DNA from: Bryobacteraceae bacterium
Lineage (GTDB): Bacteria > Acidobacteriota > Terriglobia > Bryobacterales > Bryobacteraceae
Direction: 5' to 3'
Length of the DNA: 5,025 nt
Assembly: GCA_030044325.1 (NCBI GenBank)
Contig: JASHWA010000573.1
Location: forward strand, 1-5,025
In this document: positions 1 through 5,025 of the stretch, piece after piece
Layout: each line of letters begins with the position of its first letter
Numbering within the stretch: the stretch's first letter is position 1
Made by a program: the position numbers and the translations under genes
The notes under the pieces: model-generated
What the model was told of the DNA's origin: nothing
Seen by the model: only the letters and a program-made list of their open reading frames with translations
Database searches by the model: none

Positions 1-195
1 CCGCGCGCCATTCTGGTGACCCCCGGAGTCCGGTCCGCGGGCGCCTCCGCGCAGGATCAAAAACGCGTCGCCACGCCCGCCCAAGCTGTGGCGGATGGCG
101 CAGATTACCTGGTGATCGGGCGCGAAATCACCCGCTCGCCCGATCCGCGCGGCCAAATGCAGCGCATCCTCGACGCGATCTCGGCAGCAGTTTGA
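1..195 (+). CDS. pyrF: Orotidine 5'-phosphate decarboxylase, C-terminal part (5' end outside window)
   Basis: PyrF decarboxylates orotidine monophosphate to UMP, the last step of de novo pyrimidine synthesis, as a cytoplasmic TIM-barrel dimer. The first 64 residues visible are the end of the barrel. They begin in the conserved TPGVR loop (visible residues 7-11), continue with a DQKRVATPAQA segment (19-29), and reach the phosphate-binding GADYLVIGREIT segment (34-44), whose Arg41 is the expected phosphate-contacting arginine. This loop and strand order is typical of bacterial class I PyrF. The frame is open from base 1 and ends at TGA 193-195. The start and the catalytic Asp/Lys cluster lie to the left of the window. 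The downstream gene is convergent, with its stop one base away, so there is no spacer for a separate terminator. Identification is by remembered family motifs and is strong despite the short fragment. Confidence 0.93.
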   Translation, partial: PRAILVTPGVRSAGASAQDQKRVATPAQAVADGADYLVIGREITRSPDPRGQMQRILDAISAAV

Positions 196-196
196 T

Positions 197-580
197 CTAC
201 GCGGCTTTCAGCCGGATATCCACGATCGCCGAAGTCACAATCGGCCCCCGATACTTCGGATGCCGGTATTCGAGATGCATCCCGCGCCCCAGGTACGCCG
301 TTTTCAGCATCGACCCGCCCCAGTTCGACCCGCTGATCCGCACCAGCACCGGCTCCGGGCAAAATTCCGGATGGCCCGAAATCAGCGCCTGCCCGTCGCC
401 CAGAACTTTCAGCGTGTAGCCGCGATTGCGTGTCACAACTTCCAGTTCGCTCTCCTGCGGCAGGTCCTTCAGGTAAACGCCGCCTTCGATCTCGCTGCGG
501 ATGATGTTCCGGTTGATCTGATCGCTCAGATTCCGATGCGGAGCGAACATGGTTGTGATATCGGCCACGCCTTGTTTCAT
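197..580 (-). CDS. Uncharacterised small protein, 127 residues
   Basis: I cannot assign a function. From ATG at 580 the product is 127 residues, soluble, with no signal peptide or membrane segment. The N-terminal third looks helical (NLSDQINRNIIRSEIEGG, residues 17-34). The rest alternates short strands and tight turns: LEVVTRNRGYTLKVL (46-60), SGHPEFCPEP (68-77), GSNWGGSMLK (84-93), LGRGMHLEYRHPKY (97-110) and TSAIVDIR (116-123). The Gly-, His- and Trp-containing motifs look like conserved core rather than random translation, and the pattern suggests a small beta-rich domain. No Shine-Dalgarno sequence decides the start: ATG 580 and ATG 550 (residue 11) are both possible, and a TTG at 658 would add 26 unlikely residues. 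It lies 96 bp downstream of the SIS gene on the same strand, so it may be co-transcribed or have its own promoter. Its TAG stop (197-199) lies one base from the pyrF stop. Confidence 0.72.
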   Translation of the reverse strand: MKQGVADITTMFAPHRNLSDQINRNIIRSEIEGGVYLKDLPQESELEVVTRNRGYTLKVLGDGQALISGHPEFCPEPVLVRISGSNWGGSMLKTAYLGRGMHLEYRHPKYRGPIVTSAIVDIRLKAA

Positions 581-605
581 TTTACAAAAACGTTTCAGAA
601 TGCAA
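579..605 (-). promoter_or_regulatory. Possible sigma-70-type promoter before the 127-residue gene
   Basis: Reading the minus strand, TTGCAT (605-600) is followed after 15 bases by TAAAAT (584-579). This is an AT-rich pocket in otherwise GC-rich DNA within the 96-bp gap after the SIS gene. The spacer is shorter than the usual 16-18 bases. The -10-like box overlaps the ATG at 580, so if this promoter is real, translation would have to start at ATG 550. It is a weak call based only on box resemblance. Confidence 0.2.
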
Positions 606-676
606 CATCTGGGTGAAATCGCCCACCCGCGCATGAATCCGTGCAAGAATACGGCCAAACCTGAATCCCGCCGCCC

Positions 677-1738
677 TCACAACGTCCGCGTCACCTTTTC
701 GATCGTCCGCGGCCGGTCCGGGTCCAGCCCCTTGCGCTCCGCCAGGTGCGCCGCGAAAAGTTGCGCGGGAACGATGTACGGAATCGGCGTGAACAGCTCC
801 GCCGGCACAACATTCGTGGAAACGAGTTTCGTTGGAACAATCAACGTGGGAGATCCCATCGCGATTGCCGCTCCATGGCTCGCATCCGTAATAATCAGCG
901 TCTCGGCTTTGAGCGCCTGAAGCCGCCGGATCACTCCGCGCATCCCCAGCCACGTCACCCCCGGCGGCGCGAACAAAAATACCGGAAACGACCGCTCCAC
1001 CATCGCGATCGGCCCGTGCAGAAAATCCGCCGCCGAAAAACGATCCGCCAGCACATAGCACGTCTCCATCAGCTTCAGCGCGAATTCGAAGGCGTTCGCG
1101 TAATTGAGTCCGCGCCCCACCACCACCGCGCGCTCCATAAAGCGGTACCGCTCGGTGCGCTCGGCGATCTCCGGCGCAAGCGTCAGCGCGGCTTGGGTCC
1201 ATTCCGCGACGCGCCGCAGGTCGTCCGTGCGAATCGTCGCGCCCAGCGCCTGCGCCAGCAGATAGCACAGCATGAGCTGGCCCGTATAGGTCTTGGTCGC
1301 CGCCACGCTGCGCTCCCGCCCCGCGCGCACCAGAAAAACGTGATCCGCGATGCGCGCCAGCGTGCTCCGCGCCTCGTTGGTGATCCCCACCGTCAGCGCC
1401 TTCGCCTCGCGTGCCCGCTCGAGCACCAGGTTGGTATCCGTCGATTCGCCCGATTGCGAAATCGCCACCACCAGCGCGTCGCGCACATCCACGCGCGCGC
1501 CGTATAGCGTGAAAATCGACGGCGCGGCGAGCGAAACCGGAATCCCCGTGGTGATCTCCAGCAGGTATCGCGCAAACTGCGCCGCGTTGTCCGAAGTCCC
1601 CCGCGCCGCGAGCACGATCAGCTTCGGCCTGCGCTTCCCGATCACCCGCGCGAGCGCCGCCGCCGTGCGCAGTCCGCGCGCGAGCGTCCGCTCGAGCGCC
1701 GCCGGCTGCGCTAGAATCTCTTCGAGCATCTTCGACAC
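677..1738 (-). CDS. SIS-domain sugar-phosphate isomerase/deaminase (GlmS isomerase-domain type, likely glucosamine-6-phosphate deaminase)
   Basis: The 353-residue product consists of two SIS domains matching the C-terminal isomerase half of GlmS; the N-terminal glutaminase domain is absent. The first SIS domain (about 30-165) carries ARGTSDNAAQ (45-54) and the phosphate-binding loop SQSGESTDT (95-103), then ERSVAATKTYTGQL (142-155). The second (about 200-335) carries GRGLNYANAFEFALKLMET (208-226) and FLHGP (239-243). By analogy with E. coli GlmS, Glu225 matches the catalytic Glu488, His241 matches His504, and Lys348 in the C-terminal tail (LDPDRPRTIEKVTRTL, 338-353) matches Lys603. Stand-alone proteins of this type usually act as glucosamine-6-phosphate deaminases (NagB-II) or related amino-sugar isomerases such as AgaS-like enzymes, making fructose-6-phosphate and ammonia in the cytoplasm. 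The start is GTG 1738 or, three codons later, ATG 1729; no Shine-Dalgarno sequence favours either. The dioxygenase gene diverges only 26 bp away. Family is secure; exact substrate is inference. Confidence 0.9.
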   Translation of the reverse strand: MSKMLEEILAQPAALERTLARGLRTAAALARVIGKRRPKLIVLAARGTSDNAAQFARYLLEITTGIPVSLAAPSIFTLYGARVDVRDALVVAISQSGESTDTNLVLERAREAKALTVGITNEARSTLARIADHVFLVRAGRERSVAATKTYTGQLMLCYLLAQALGATIRTDDLRRVAEWTQAALTLAPEIAERTERYRFMERAVVVGRGLNYANAFEFALKLMETCYVLADRFSAADFLHGPIAMVERSFPVFLFAPPGVTWLGMRGVIRRLQALKAETLIITDASHGAAIAMGSPTLIVPTKLVSTNVVPAELFTPIPYIVPAQLFAAHLAERKGLDPDRPRTIEKVTRTL

Positions 1739-1764
1739 AAATTCAATTTTGCCAAACTGGAAAG

Positions 1765-2595
1765 GTGCTCCTCGGTTTCCATCACGTGACGGCGTTCGCG
1801 GGCGATCCGCAGCGCAATCTCGATTTCTACCGGCGCAGCCTGGGCCTGCGACTGATCAAGCAGACCGTCAATTTCGACGATCCCGCCACGTATCACTTTT
1901 ATTTCGGCGACGCGCGCGGCGCGCCCGGAACCCTGCTCACGTTTTTTCCCTGGCCCACCGCACCCGCCGGTCGCGCGGGCGCCGGCCAGATCTCCAGCGT
2001 CGCACTCGCCGTTGCGCGCGAATCGCTTCCCGATCGGATGGCCGGCACCCGATTCAATGAGCCGTGGTTTCAGTTGTGTGACCCCGCCGGCCTCGCGCTC
2101 GAATTGGTGTTGGCGGGGAGCGCCGCGACGCGCCTGCATTCGGTCACTCTGCGCGAGTCCGATCCCGAGCCAACCGCGGAATTTCTAACCGCCGTCCTCG
2201 GATTCCACGCCGCGGGCAGGGAAGGGGAGCGCACCCGCTGGCGCGCCAACGGCGCCGTGATCGATATCCTCCCCGCGCCCGATGCCGAGCGCGCCAAATT
2301 GAGCGCCGGCATGGTTCATCACGTCGCCTTTCGCGTCTCCGGCGATGCCGCGCAGCTCGAATGGCGCGCCAAATTGATCGACCACGGAGTGCGCGTCACC
2401 CGCGTCATCGATCGCCGCTATTTTCGCTCCATCTATTTCCGCGAGCCCGGCGGCGTGCTGTTTGAAATCGCCACCGACGGCCCCGGATTTTTCATCGATG
2501 AAGCCGATCCCGGCCGCGCGCTCCAGCTCCCGCCGTGGCTCGAGCCCACGCGCGAAAGCATCCAGCGGAGATTGCCGCCGGTGAACCTTCGCTAG
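1765..2595 (+). CDS. Ring-cleaving dioxygenase of the VOC superfamily (MhqO/YdfO type)
   Basis: The 276-residue cytoplasmic product has two vicinal-oxygen-chelate modules. Module 1 starts with GFHHVTAFAGDPQRNLDFY (4-22), followed by KQTVNFDDPATYHFYFGD (32-49), PGTLLTFFPWP (54-64) and DPAGLALEL (106-114). Module 2 holds LHSVTLRES (124-132), MVHHVAFRV (183-191), YFRSIYFREPGGVLFEIATD (219-238) and a C-terminal LPPWLEPTRESIQRRLPP stretch (255-272). This matches B. subtilis MhqO, associated with hydroquinone/catechol-type quinone stress and thought to open aromatic rings with a divalent metal. By VOC analogy the probable metal ligands are among His7, His186 and Glu234. Start GTG 1765 fits the family N-terminus, and no ATG, GTG or TTG lies further upstream in frame. 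AAAG or GGAAAG directly abuts the start, too close to be a normal Shine-Dalgarno sequence. Module 1 looks shortened around residues 78-100 compared with the usual ~310-residue members. The DinB-like gene follows after 10 bp. The physiological substrate is unknown. Confidence 0.88.
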   Translation: MLLGFHHVTAFAGDPQRNLDFYRRSLGLRLIKQTVNFDDPATYHFYFGDARGAPGTLLTFFPWPTAPAGRAGAGQISSVALAVARESLPDRMAGTRFNEPWFQLCDPAGLALELVLAGSAATRLHSVTLRESDPEPTAEFLTAVLGFHAAGREGERTRWRANGAVIDILPAPDAERAKLSAGMVHHVAFRVSGDAAQLEWRAKLIDHGVRVTRVIDRRYFRSIYFREPGGVLFEIATDGPGFFIDEADPGRALQLPPWLEPTRESIQRRLPPVNLR

Positions 2596-2605
2596 GCTAA
2601 GAAAA

Positions 2606-3124
2606 ATGTCCCTCGAAACCATCGTTCTCACTTTTTCGAGCGAAAAGCTCGTCCAGCTTTGCTCGCGCATCGAAATCTGCCTCGACAAACTCACCCCCGA
2701 TCAGGTTTGGGCGCGCGGAAACGAAAACGCCAACGCGGTCGGCAACCTGGTGCTGCACCTGATGGGCAACGTGCGCCAGTGGATTCTTCACGGCGCCGGC
2801 GGCGAGCCCGACGTCCGCCTGCGCGACAGCGAATTCGCCGCGCGCGGCGGCATCGATCCAAGCGAGCTCAAGCGCCGCTTGCGGCTGACCATAGAAGAAG
2901 CCGCTGCGCTCATCCGCACCCTCCGCGTCGAAAACCTGTGCGAGTTCCGCACCATTCAAAATTACGAAGTGACCGTGATCGAAGCCGTGCTCCATGTGGT
3001 CGAGCATTTCTCCATGCACACCGGCCAGATCATCTTCGCCACCAAGTTCCTGACCGGCGAAGACCTCGCCTTCTACGCGCACCTCAATTCACCCCCGCGC
3101 GGCCACGCCGAAAAAATCCCGTAG
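2606..3124 (+). CDS. DinB/YfiT-fold metal-binding protein (DUF1572-like)
   Basis: The 172-residue product is mostly alpha-helical and matches the DinB/YfiT four-helix fold. His51 lies in helix 2 (NAVGNLVLHLMGNVRQWILHG, spread over 43-63), and the HVVEHFSMHTGQI segment (130-142) supplies His134 and His138. Together these make the usual three-histidine divalent-metal site. A DKLTPDQVWARGNENANAVG stretch (27-46) is typical of the loop after helix 1. Members of this superfamily include metal-dependent thiol S-transferases (for example bacillithiol or mycothiol transferases), hydrolases and isomerases; many are of unknown function and DinB itself has no proven DNA-repair activity. The ATG at 2606 is preceded by AGG (2594-2596) and an A-rich stretch, a modest ribosome-binding site. 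The 10-bp gap after the dioxygenase gene implies co-transcription. The stop codon at 3122-3124 is immediately followed by the inverted repeat at 3125. Confidence 0.87.
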   Translation: MSLETIVLTFSSEKLVQLCSRIEICLDKLTPDQVWARGNENANAVGNLVLHLMGNVRQWILHGAGGEPDVRLRDSEFAARGGIDPSELKRRLRLTIEEAAALIRTLRVENLCEFRTIQNYEVTVIEAVLHVVEHFSMHTGQIIFATKFLTGEDLAFYAHLNSPPRGHAEKIP

Positions 3125-3222
3125 CTCAGAAAAGGGACCGACTACTCTGTCCCCAATCCTCACAATCGCAACCCGAGGGAACCGTTCATCAGTGGACAGA
3201 GCGGTCTGTCCCCTTTTCTGAG
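3125..3222. repeat. REPIN-like inverted repeat (two head-to-head palindromic units)
   Basis: The left arm (3125-3152) and the reverse complement of the right arm (3194-3222) align over 28-29 bases with 25 matches, three mismatches and one single-base gap. Both share the terminal CTCAGAAAAGGG and the inner CTCTGTCC. The 41 bases between them (3153-3193) show no motif. Each arm also contains its own palindrome: GGGACCGA-CTAC-TCTGTCCC at 3134-3153 (one mismatch) and GGACAGA-GCGG-TCTGTCC at 3194-3211 (perfect). Two inverted palindromic units separated by a short spacer is the architecture of REP doublets (REPINs), non-autonomous elements mobilised by RAYT transposases; the GTCTGTCCCC-type core is one I associate with dispersed repeats in several bacterial groups. 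Copy number and a matching RAYT gene cannot be seen here. It could instead be a transcription-end structure for the DinB-like gene. Confidence 0.72.
3194..3217 (+). terminator. Possible weak terminator hairpin after the dioxygenase/DinB-like pair
   Basis: A perfect 7-bp stem GGACAGA/TCTGTCC with a 4-base loop GCGG (3194-3211) is followed by CCTTTT (3212-3217). The stem is stable enough to form in RNA, but the T-run is only four bases and interrupted from the stem by CC, so termination would be inefficient at best. It is part of the inverted repeat and may only be serving this role secondarily. Confidence 0.28.
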
Positions 3223-3275
3223 GAACGTCAACTCCCCTCACGAACGTCAACCCCCCTCAGGAACGTCAACCCCAC
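3219..3275. repeat. Three tandem 19-bp units with invariant GAACGTCAAC core
   Basis: Units occupy 3219-3237, 3238-3256 and 3257-3275, with the pattern TCAGGAACGTCAACCCCCC. The ten-base core GAACGTCAAC is identical in all three; differences are confined to the flanking TCAG/TGAG/TCAC and the C-rich tail. The first unit overlaps the last four bases of the right arm of the inverted repeat. There are too few units, no unique spacers and too short a repeat for a CRISPR array. The 19-bp period is near two helical turns, so a repeated binding site for a regulator of the following membrane protease gene is possible, but replication slippage or an element remnant is equally plausible. Confidence 0.8.
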
Positions 3276-3308
3276 ACTCTGTTCTTTTCACGCCGACAAT
3301 GGGAACTG

Positions 3309-4292
3309 ATGAAGTGGTCCCGTTTCGCCGCCACCTGGGCCGCTCTGGCCCTCCTGTTCGCCTGGTACGCCCTTCTCGAACTGCGCCGCTATCCGCTCAC
3401 GCCGCTCGAAAGCGCGTCGATCTACGCGTGCTGGCTCCTCCTCATCGGCCTCTATCTCGCACCAGGATTCGAAGCGCCGCGAGCCTGGTTCAAATCCAAA
3501 TTGCATGGCCCCAAGGCCGCAGCCGCAACCCTCGCCGTCTTCTTGGTCCCCTACGCGCTCTATTGCGCCGGAACCGGCGACTTCCGCTGGATCGCGTTCG
3601 CCAAACTCTTCGCATTGGCCGCCCTCCCGCTCGCCATGTTCGCCATCGCTCCCGTTGCCAATCCCAAAAAACTCAACTGGCAGGATTTCGTCGTGCTGTT
3701 GTGGCTGATGATCCCCATCCTCACCGGCCAGATCGCGGGAATCTGGCTCAAGCCCGTGAATCTCGATTTCATGACCCGCGTTTTCCTGATCGGAGTCGGC
3801 TCCTGGAGCTTTTTGATCTTCCGTGGTACAGACAATTCCGGCTATGAATTTGTCTTTTCCATGTCAATCCTGCGCGACGCAGCCGTGAATTTCCTCGGAT
3901 TCGCCGTGCTTGCCGCGCCCATCGGCTTCGCGCTGCGTTTTATCGGATGGAATCCGCACTGGCGCGGACCCCAGCCATTTATCTTCGATTATGTGACCAT
4001 TTTCATGTTTATCGCCGTCACCGAAGAGCTGTTTTTTCGCGGCCTGATTCAGAATCTACTCGAAGGCTCGCTCGCGTCGCGCTACGCCTCCCAGGCGATC
4101 ACCTCGGTCCTGTTCGGCCTGAGCCACATCCTCCACGCCCCGTTCCCCAACTGGCGCTACGTGATCCTGGCGACCGTCGCCGGCTGGTTCTACGGCTCCG
4201 CGTACCGCAAACATCGCAGCCTCATGGCGTCGGCAACCACGCACGCGCTGGTCGACACGCTGTGGCGAACCTTTTTCACCATCGCGCGCTAA
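3309..4292 (+). CDS. CPBP-family intramembrane glutamic endopeptidase
   Basis: The 327-residue product is an integral membrane protein with about eight to ten hydrophobic segments (roughly 7-24, 36-52, 70-86, 97-115, 126-146, 156-172, 193-213, 226-238, 262-276 and 284-298). The C-terminal third carries all motifs of the CPBP (CAAX protease and bacteriocin-processing, Abi/Rce1-like) family: EELFFRG with Glu239, Glu240 and Arg244; FGLSH with Phe269 and His273; and HALVD with His312 and Asp316. Glu239/Glu240 and the histidines form the predicted active site within the membrane. Bacterial members process peptides or proteins in the membrane, some in bacteriocin immunity; the substrate here is unknown and no bacteriocin gene is nearby. 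The N-terminal ~190 residues are a longer membrane extension than the bare CPBP domain. Start ATG 3309 has GGGAA at 3301-3305 as ribosome-binding site. The TAA stop (4290-4292) overlaps the stop of the convergent gene. Confidence 0.9.
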   Translation: MKWSRFAATWAALALLFAWYALLELRRYPLTPLESASIYACWLLLIGLYLAPGFEAPRAWFKSKLHGPKAAAATLAVFLVPYALYCAGTGDFRWIAFAKLFALAALPLAMFAIAPVANPKKLNWQDFVVLLWLMIPILTGQIAGIWLKPVNLDFMTRVFLIGVGSWSFLIFRGTDNSGYEFVFSMSILRDAAVNFLGFAVLAAPIGFALRFIGWNPHWRGPQPFIFDYVTIFMFIAVTEELFFRGLIQNLLEGSLASRYASQAITSVLFGLSHILHAPFPNWRYVILATVAGWFYGSAYRKHRSLMASATTHALVDTLWRTFFTIAR

Positions 4293-5025
4293 GTTCCCCT
4301 CCATCGCCGCCGCAGCCGGTTGATCACCAGCCGCAGCGCGGCCATCGCGGGAACCGAAAAGAACATTCCCGGTATCCCCAGAAGCTGATCGCCCGCCAGC
4401 ACGCCGAACAGCACCAGCAGCGGATGCAGCTCCACGCCCGCGCTCATCAGGTAGGGATTCAGAACATAATCCTGAAAAATCCGGTAAATAATAAGAAATC
4501 CTATCAGAATAAAAATATGCGCATATCCGTTTGCCGCGGCAACTATGATTATCGTAATGGCCGCGACCAGCGGACCCAGCGCGGGAATGAATTCGAGCGC
4601 GGCCGCGACCCCCGCCAGCAGCACCGGAAACGGTACTCCGGTCAAACCCAAAAAAAGCGAGTAAAATGTGAAGGTCGCCAGCGCCAGCAGCACCAGCGCG
4701 CGAATATACTGGACTAATAGCAGGTGAATATCATTAAAAATATTATCCACCAGCTCGCGCCGGTTCAAATCGAAACTGTCGACAATCATATCGCGAATAA
4801 TTGGGCCGTCTTTTAGAAAGAAAAAGGCAAGAATCGGAATTAAAATGACGCCCAATACCGCGGGAAGTCCCGTAATAATCTGTGTCCCCAGGGTGCTCAG
4901 CATCGGCCCGATGCGCTGGCCGAGCTCGACCATGCGCTGGTGAATGAAACTGGTCACCTCCGGCCGGACCGGCTCGAGCCAGCGCGGAATGGGCAGGTTT
5001 TCGAGCGGATCGCTATGCAGAAAAT
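4289..5025 (-). CDS. AI-2E/PerM-family transporter, C-terminal part (5' end outside window)
   Basis: The frame is open to the right edge, giving 244 visible residues; the family is usually about 350 long, so roughly the first third is missing. The GTG at 4957 is internal, because coding continues upstream with a family-like PIPRWLEPVRPEV stretch. Visible hallmarks are a membrane segment ending ILAFFFLKDGP, the ALEFIPALGPLVAAI segment, and the C-terminal DYVLNPYLMSAGVELHP motif followed by PLLVLFGVLAGDQLLGIPG and a basic tail. These identify the AI-2E exporter-like (UPF0118, PerM/TqsA/YdiK) membrane family. Its members have been linked to autoinducer-2 export, sodium/proton exchange or envelope permeability, so the transported substrate cannot be named. 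The central part uses AT-rich codons (ATA, TTA, CTA, ATT) more than the neighbouring genes. The TAG stop (complement of 4289-4291) overlaps the CPBP stop. Confidence 0.9.
   Translation of the reverse strand, partial: FLHSDPLENLPIPRWLEPVRPEVTSFIHQRMVELGQRIGPMLSTLGTQIITGLPAVLGVILIPILAFFFLKDGPIIRDMIVDSFDLNRRELVDNIFNDIHLLLVQYIRALVLLALATFTFYSLFLGLTGVPFPVLLAGVAAALEFIPALGPLVAAITIIIVAAANGYAHIFILIGFLIIYRIFQDYVLNPYLMSAGVELHPLLVLFGVLAGDQLLGIPGMFFSVPAMAALRLVINRLRRRWRGT

Noticed and set aside
105..362. Minus-strand 85-residue frame over the pyrF end and the 127-residue gene
   Set aside because: It spans the junction of two better-supported genes, and the translation has no motif.
746..1507. Long + strand open frame (253 residues) antisense to the SIS gene, and similar frames at 582-1268 (-) and 1350-2060 (+)
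   Set aside because: The translations are Arg/His/Ala-rich with no motif, as expected from alternative frames of GC-rich coding DNA. The SIS and dioxygenase frames carry clear family motifs over the same bases.
3219..3275. CRISPR array
   Set aside because: There are only three 19-bp contiguous units with no unique spacers and no cas gene nearby.
3219..3275. Minus-strand promoters from the repeated TTGACG hexamers
   Set aside because: No -10-like hexamer is found 16-18 bases downstream of any of them on the minus strand, and the next gene on the left is on the opposite strand.
3272..3300. Promoter for the CPBP gene with GACAAT (3295-3300) as -10
   Set aside because: The position 17 bases upstream has no resemblance to a -35 box, and the resulting transcript would start almost at the ATG, losing the ribosome-binding site.
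2597..3309. Open frames opposite or overlapping the DinB-like gene (2597-3082 minus, 2659-3309 plus)
   Set aside because: They are shadow frames of the DinB-like gene; one runs straight through the inverted repeat and tandem repeats, and the products are low-complexity with no recognisable domain.
3299..3847. ATG at 3299 opening a 182-residue frame just before the CPBP start
   Set aside because: The product is Arg/Pro-rich; the +1-shifted frame from ATG 3309 has membrane segments, the CPBP motifs and a better-placed GGGAA ribosome-binding site.
3947..4717. 256-residue + strand frame spanning the CPBP 3' end and the AI-2E gene
   Set aside because: It crosses two genes with strong family motifs and gives an Arg/His/Gln-rich product without motifs.

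Overview
The window is dense, GC-rich bacterial chromosome with no RNA gene, CRISPR array or transposase. The gene complement, protein style and GC-rich codon use suggest an Acidobacteriota bacterium, perhaps of the Solibacter/Bryobacter type. This is inference from general family resemblance, because no marker gene is present.

Layout. (1) Bases 1-195 are the 3' end of pyrF (orotidine 5'-phosphate decarboxylase) on the + strand. (2) It converges on a small uncharacterised gene on the minus strand (197-580), with one base between the stop codons. (3) Upstream of that, also on the minus strand, is a sugar-phosphate isomerase/deaminase made of the two SIS domains of GlmS without the glutaminase domain (677-1738). 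(4) Divergent from it, only 26 bp away, is a + strand pair: a two-module VOC ring-cleaving dioxygenase of the MhqO type (1765-2595), followed after 10 bp by a DinB/YfiT-fold protein with a three-histidine metal site (2606-3124). (5) The 184-bp spacer 3125-3308 is the least ordinary part. An imperfect ~28-bp inverted repeat whose arms are each a small palindrome (a REPIN-like REP doublet) begins at the base after the DinB-like stop codon. It runs into three tandem 19-bp units. (6) A CPBP-family membrane glutamic endopeptidase follows on the + strand (3309-4292). (7) Its stop codon overlaps that of a convergent minus-strand AI-2E/PerM-family membrane protein, which runs off the right edge (4289-5025).

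The genes are mostly housekeeping or cell-maintenance functions: pyrimidine synthesis, amino-sugar phosphate metabolism, possible electrophile or quinone detoxification, and two membrane proteins. They do not form one pathway. The only pair with a clear shared transcription unit is dioxygenase plus DinB-like protein, and a joint role in quinone/thiol stress is a reasonable but unproven reading. I see no evidence for a new defence or mobile system. The best candidates for follow-up are the repeat-filled spacer, the dioxygenase/DinB pair and the uncharacterised 127-residue protein.
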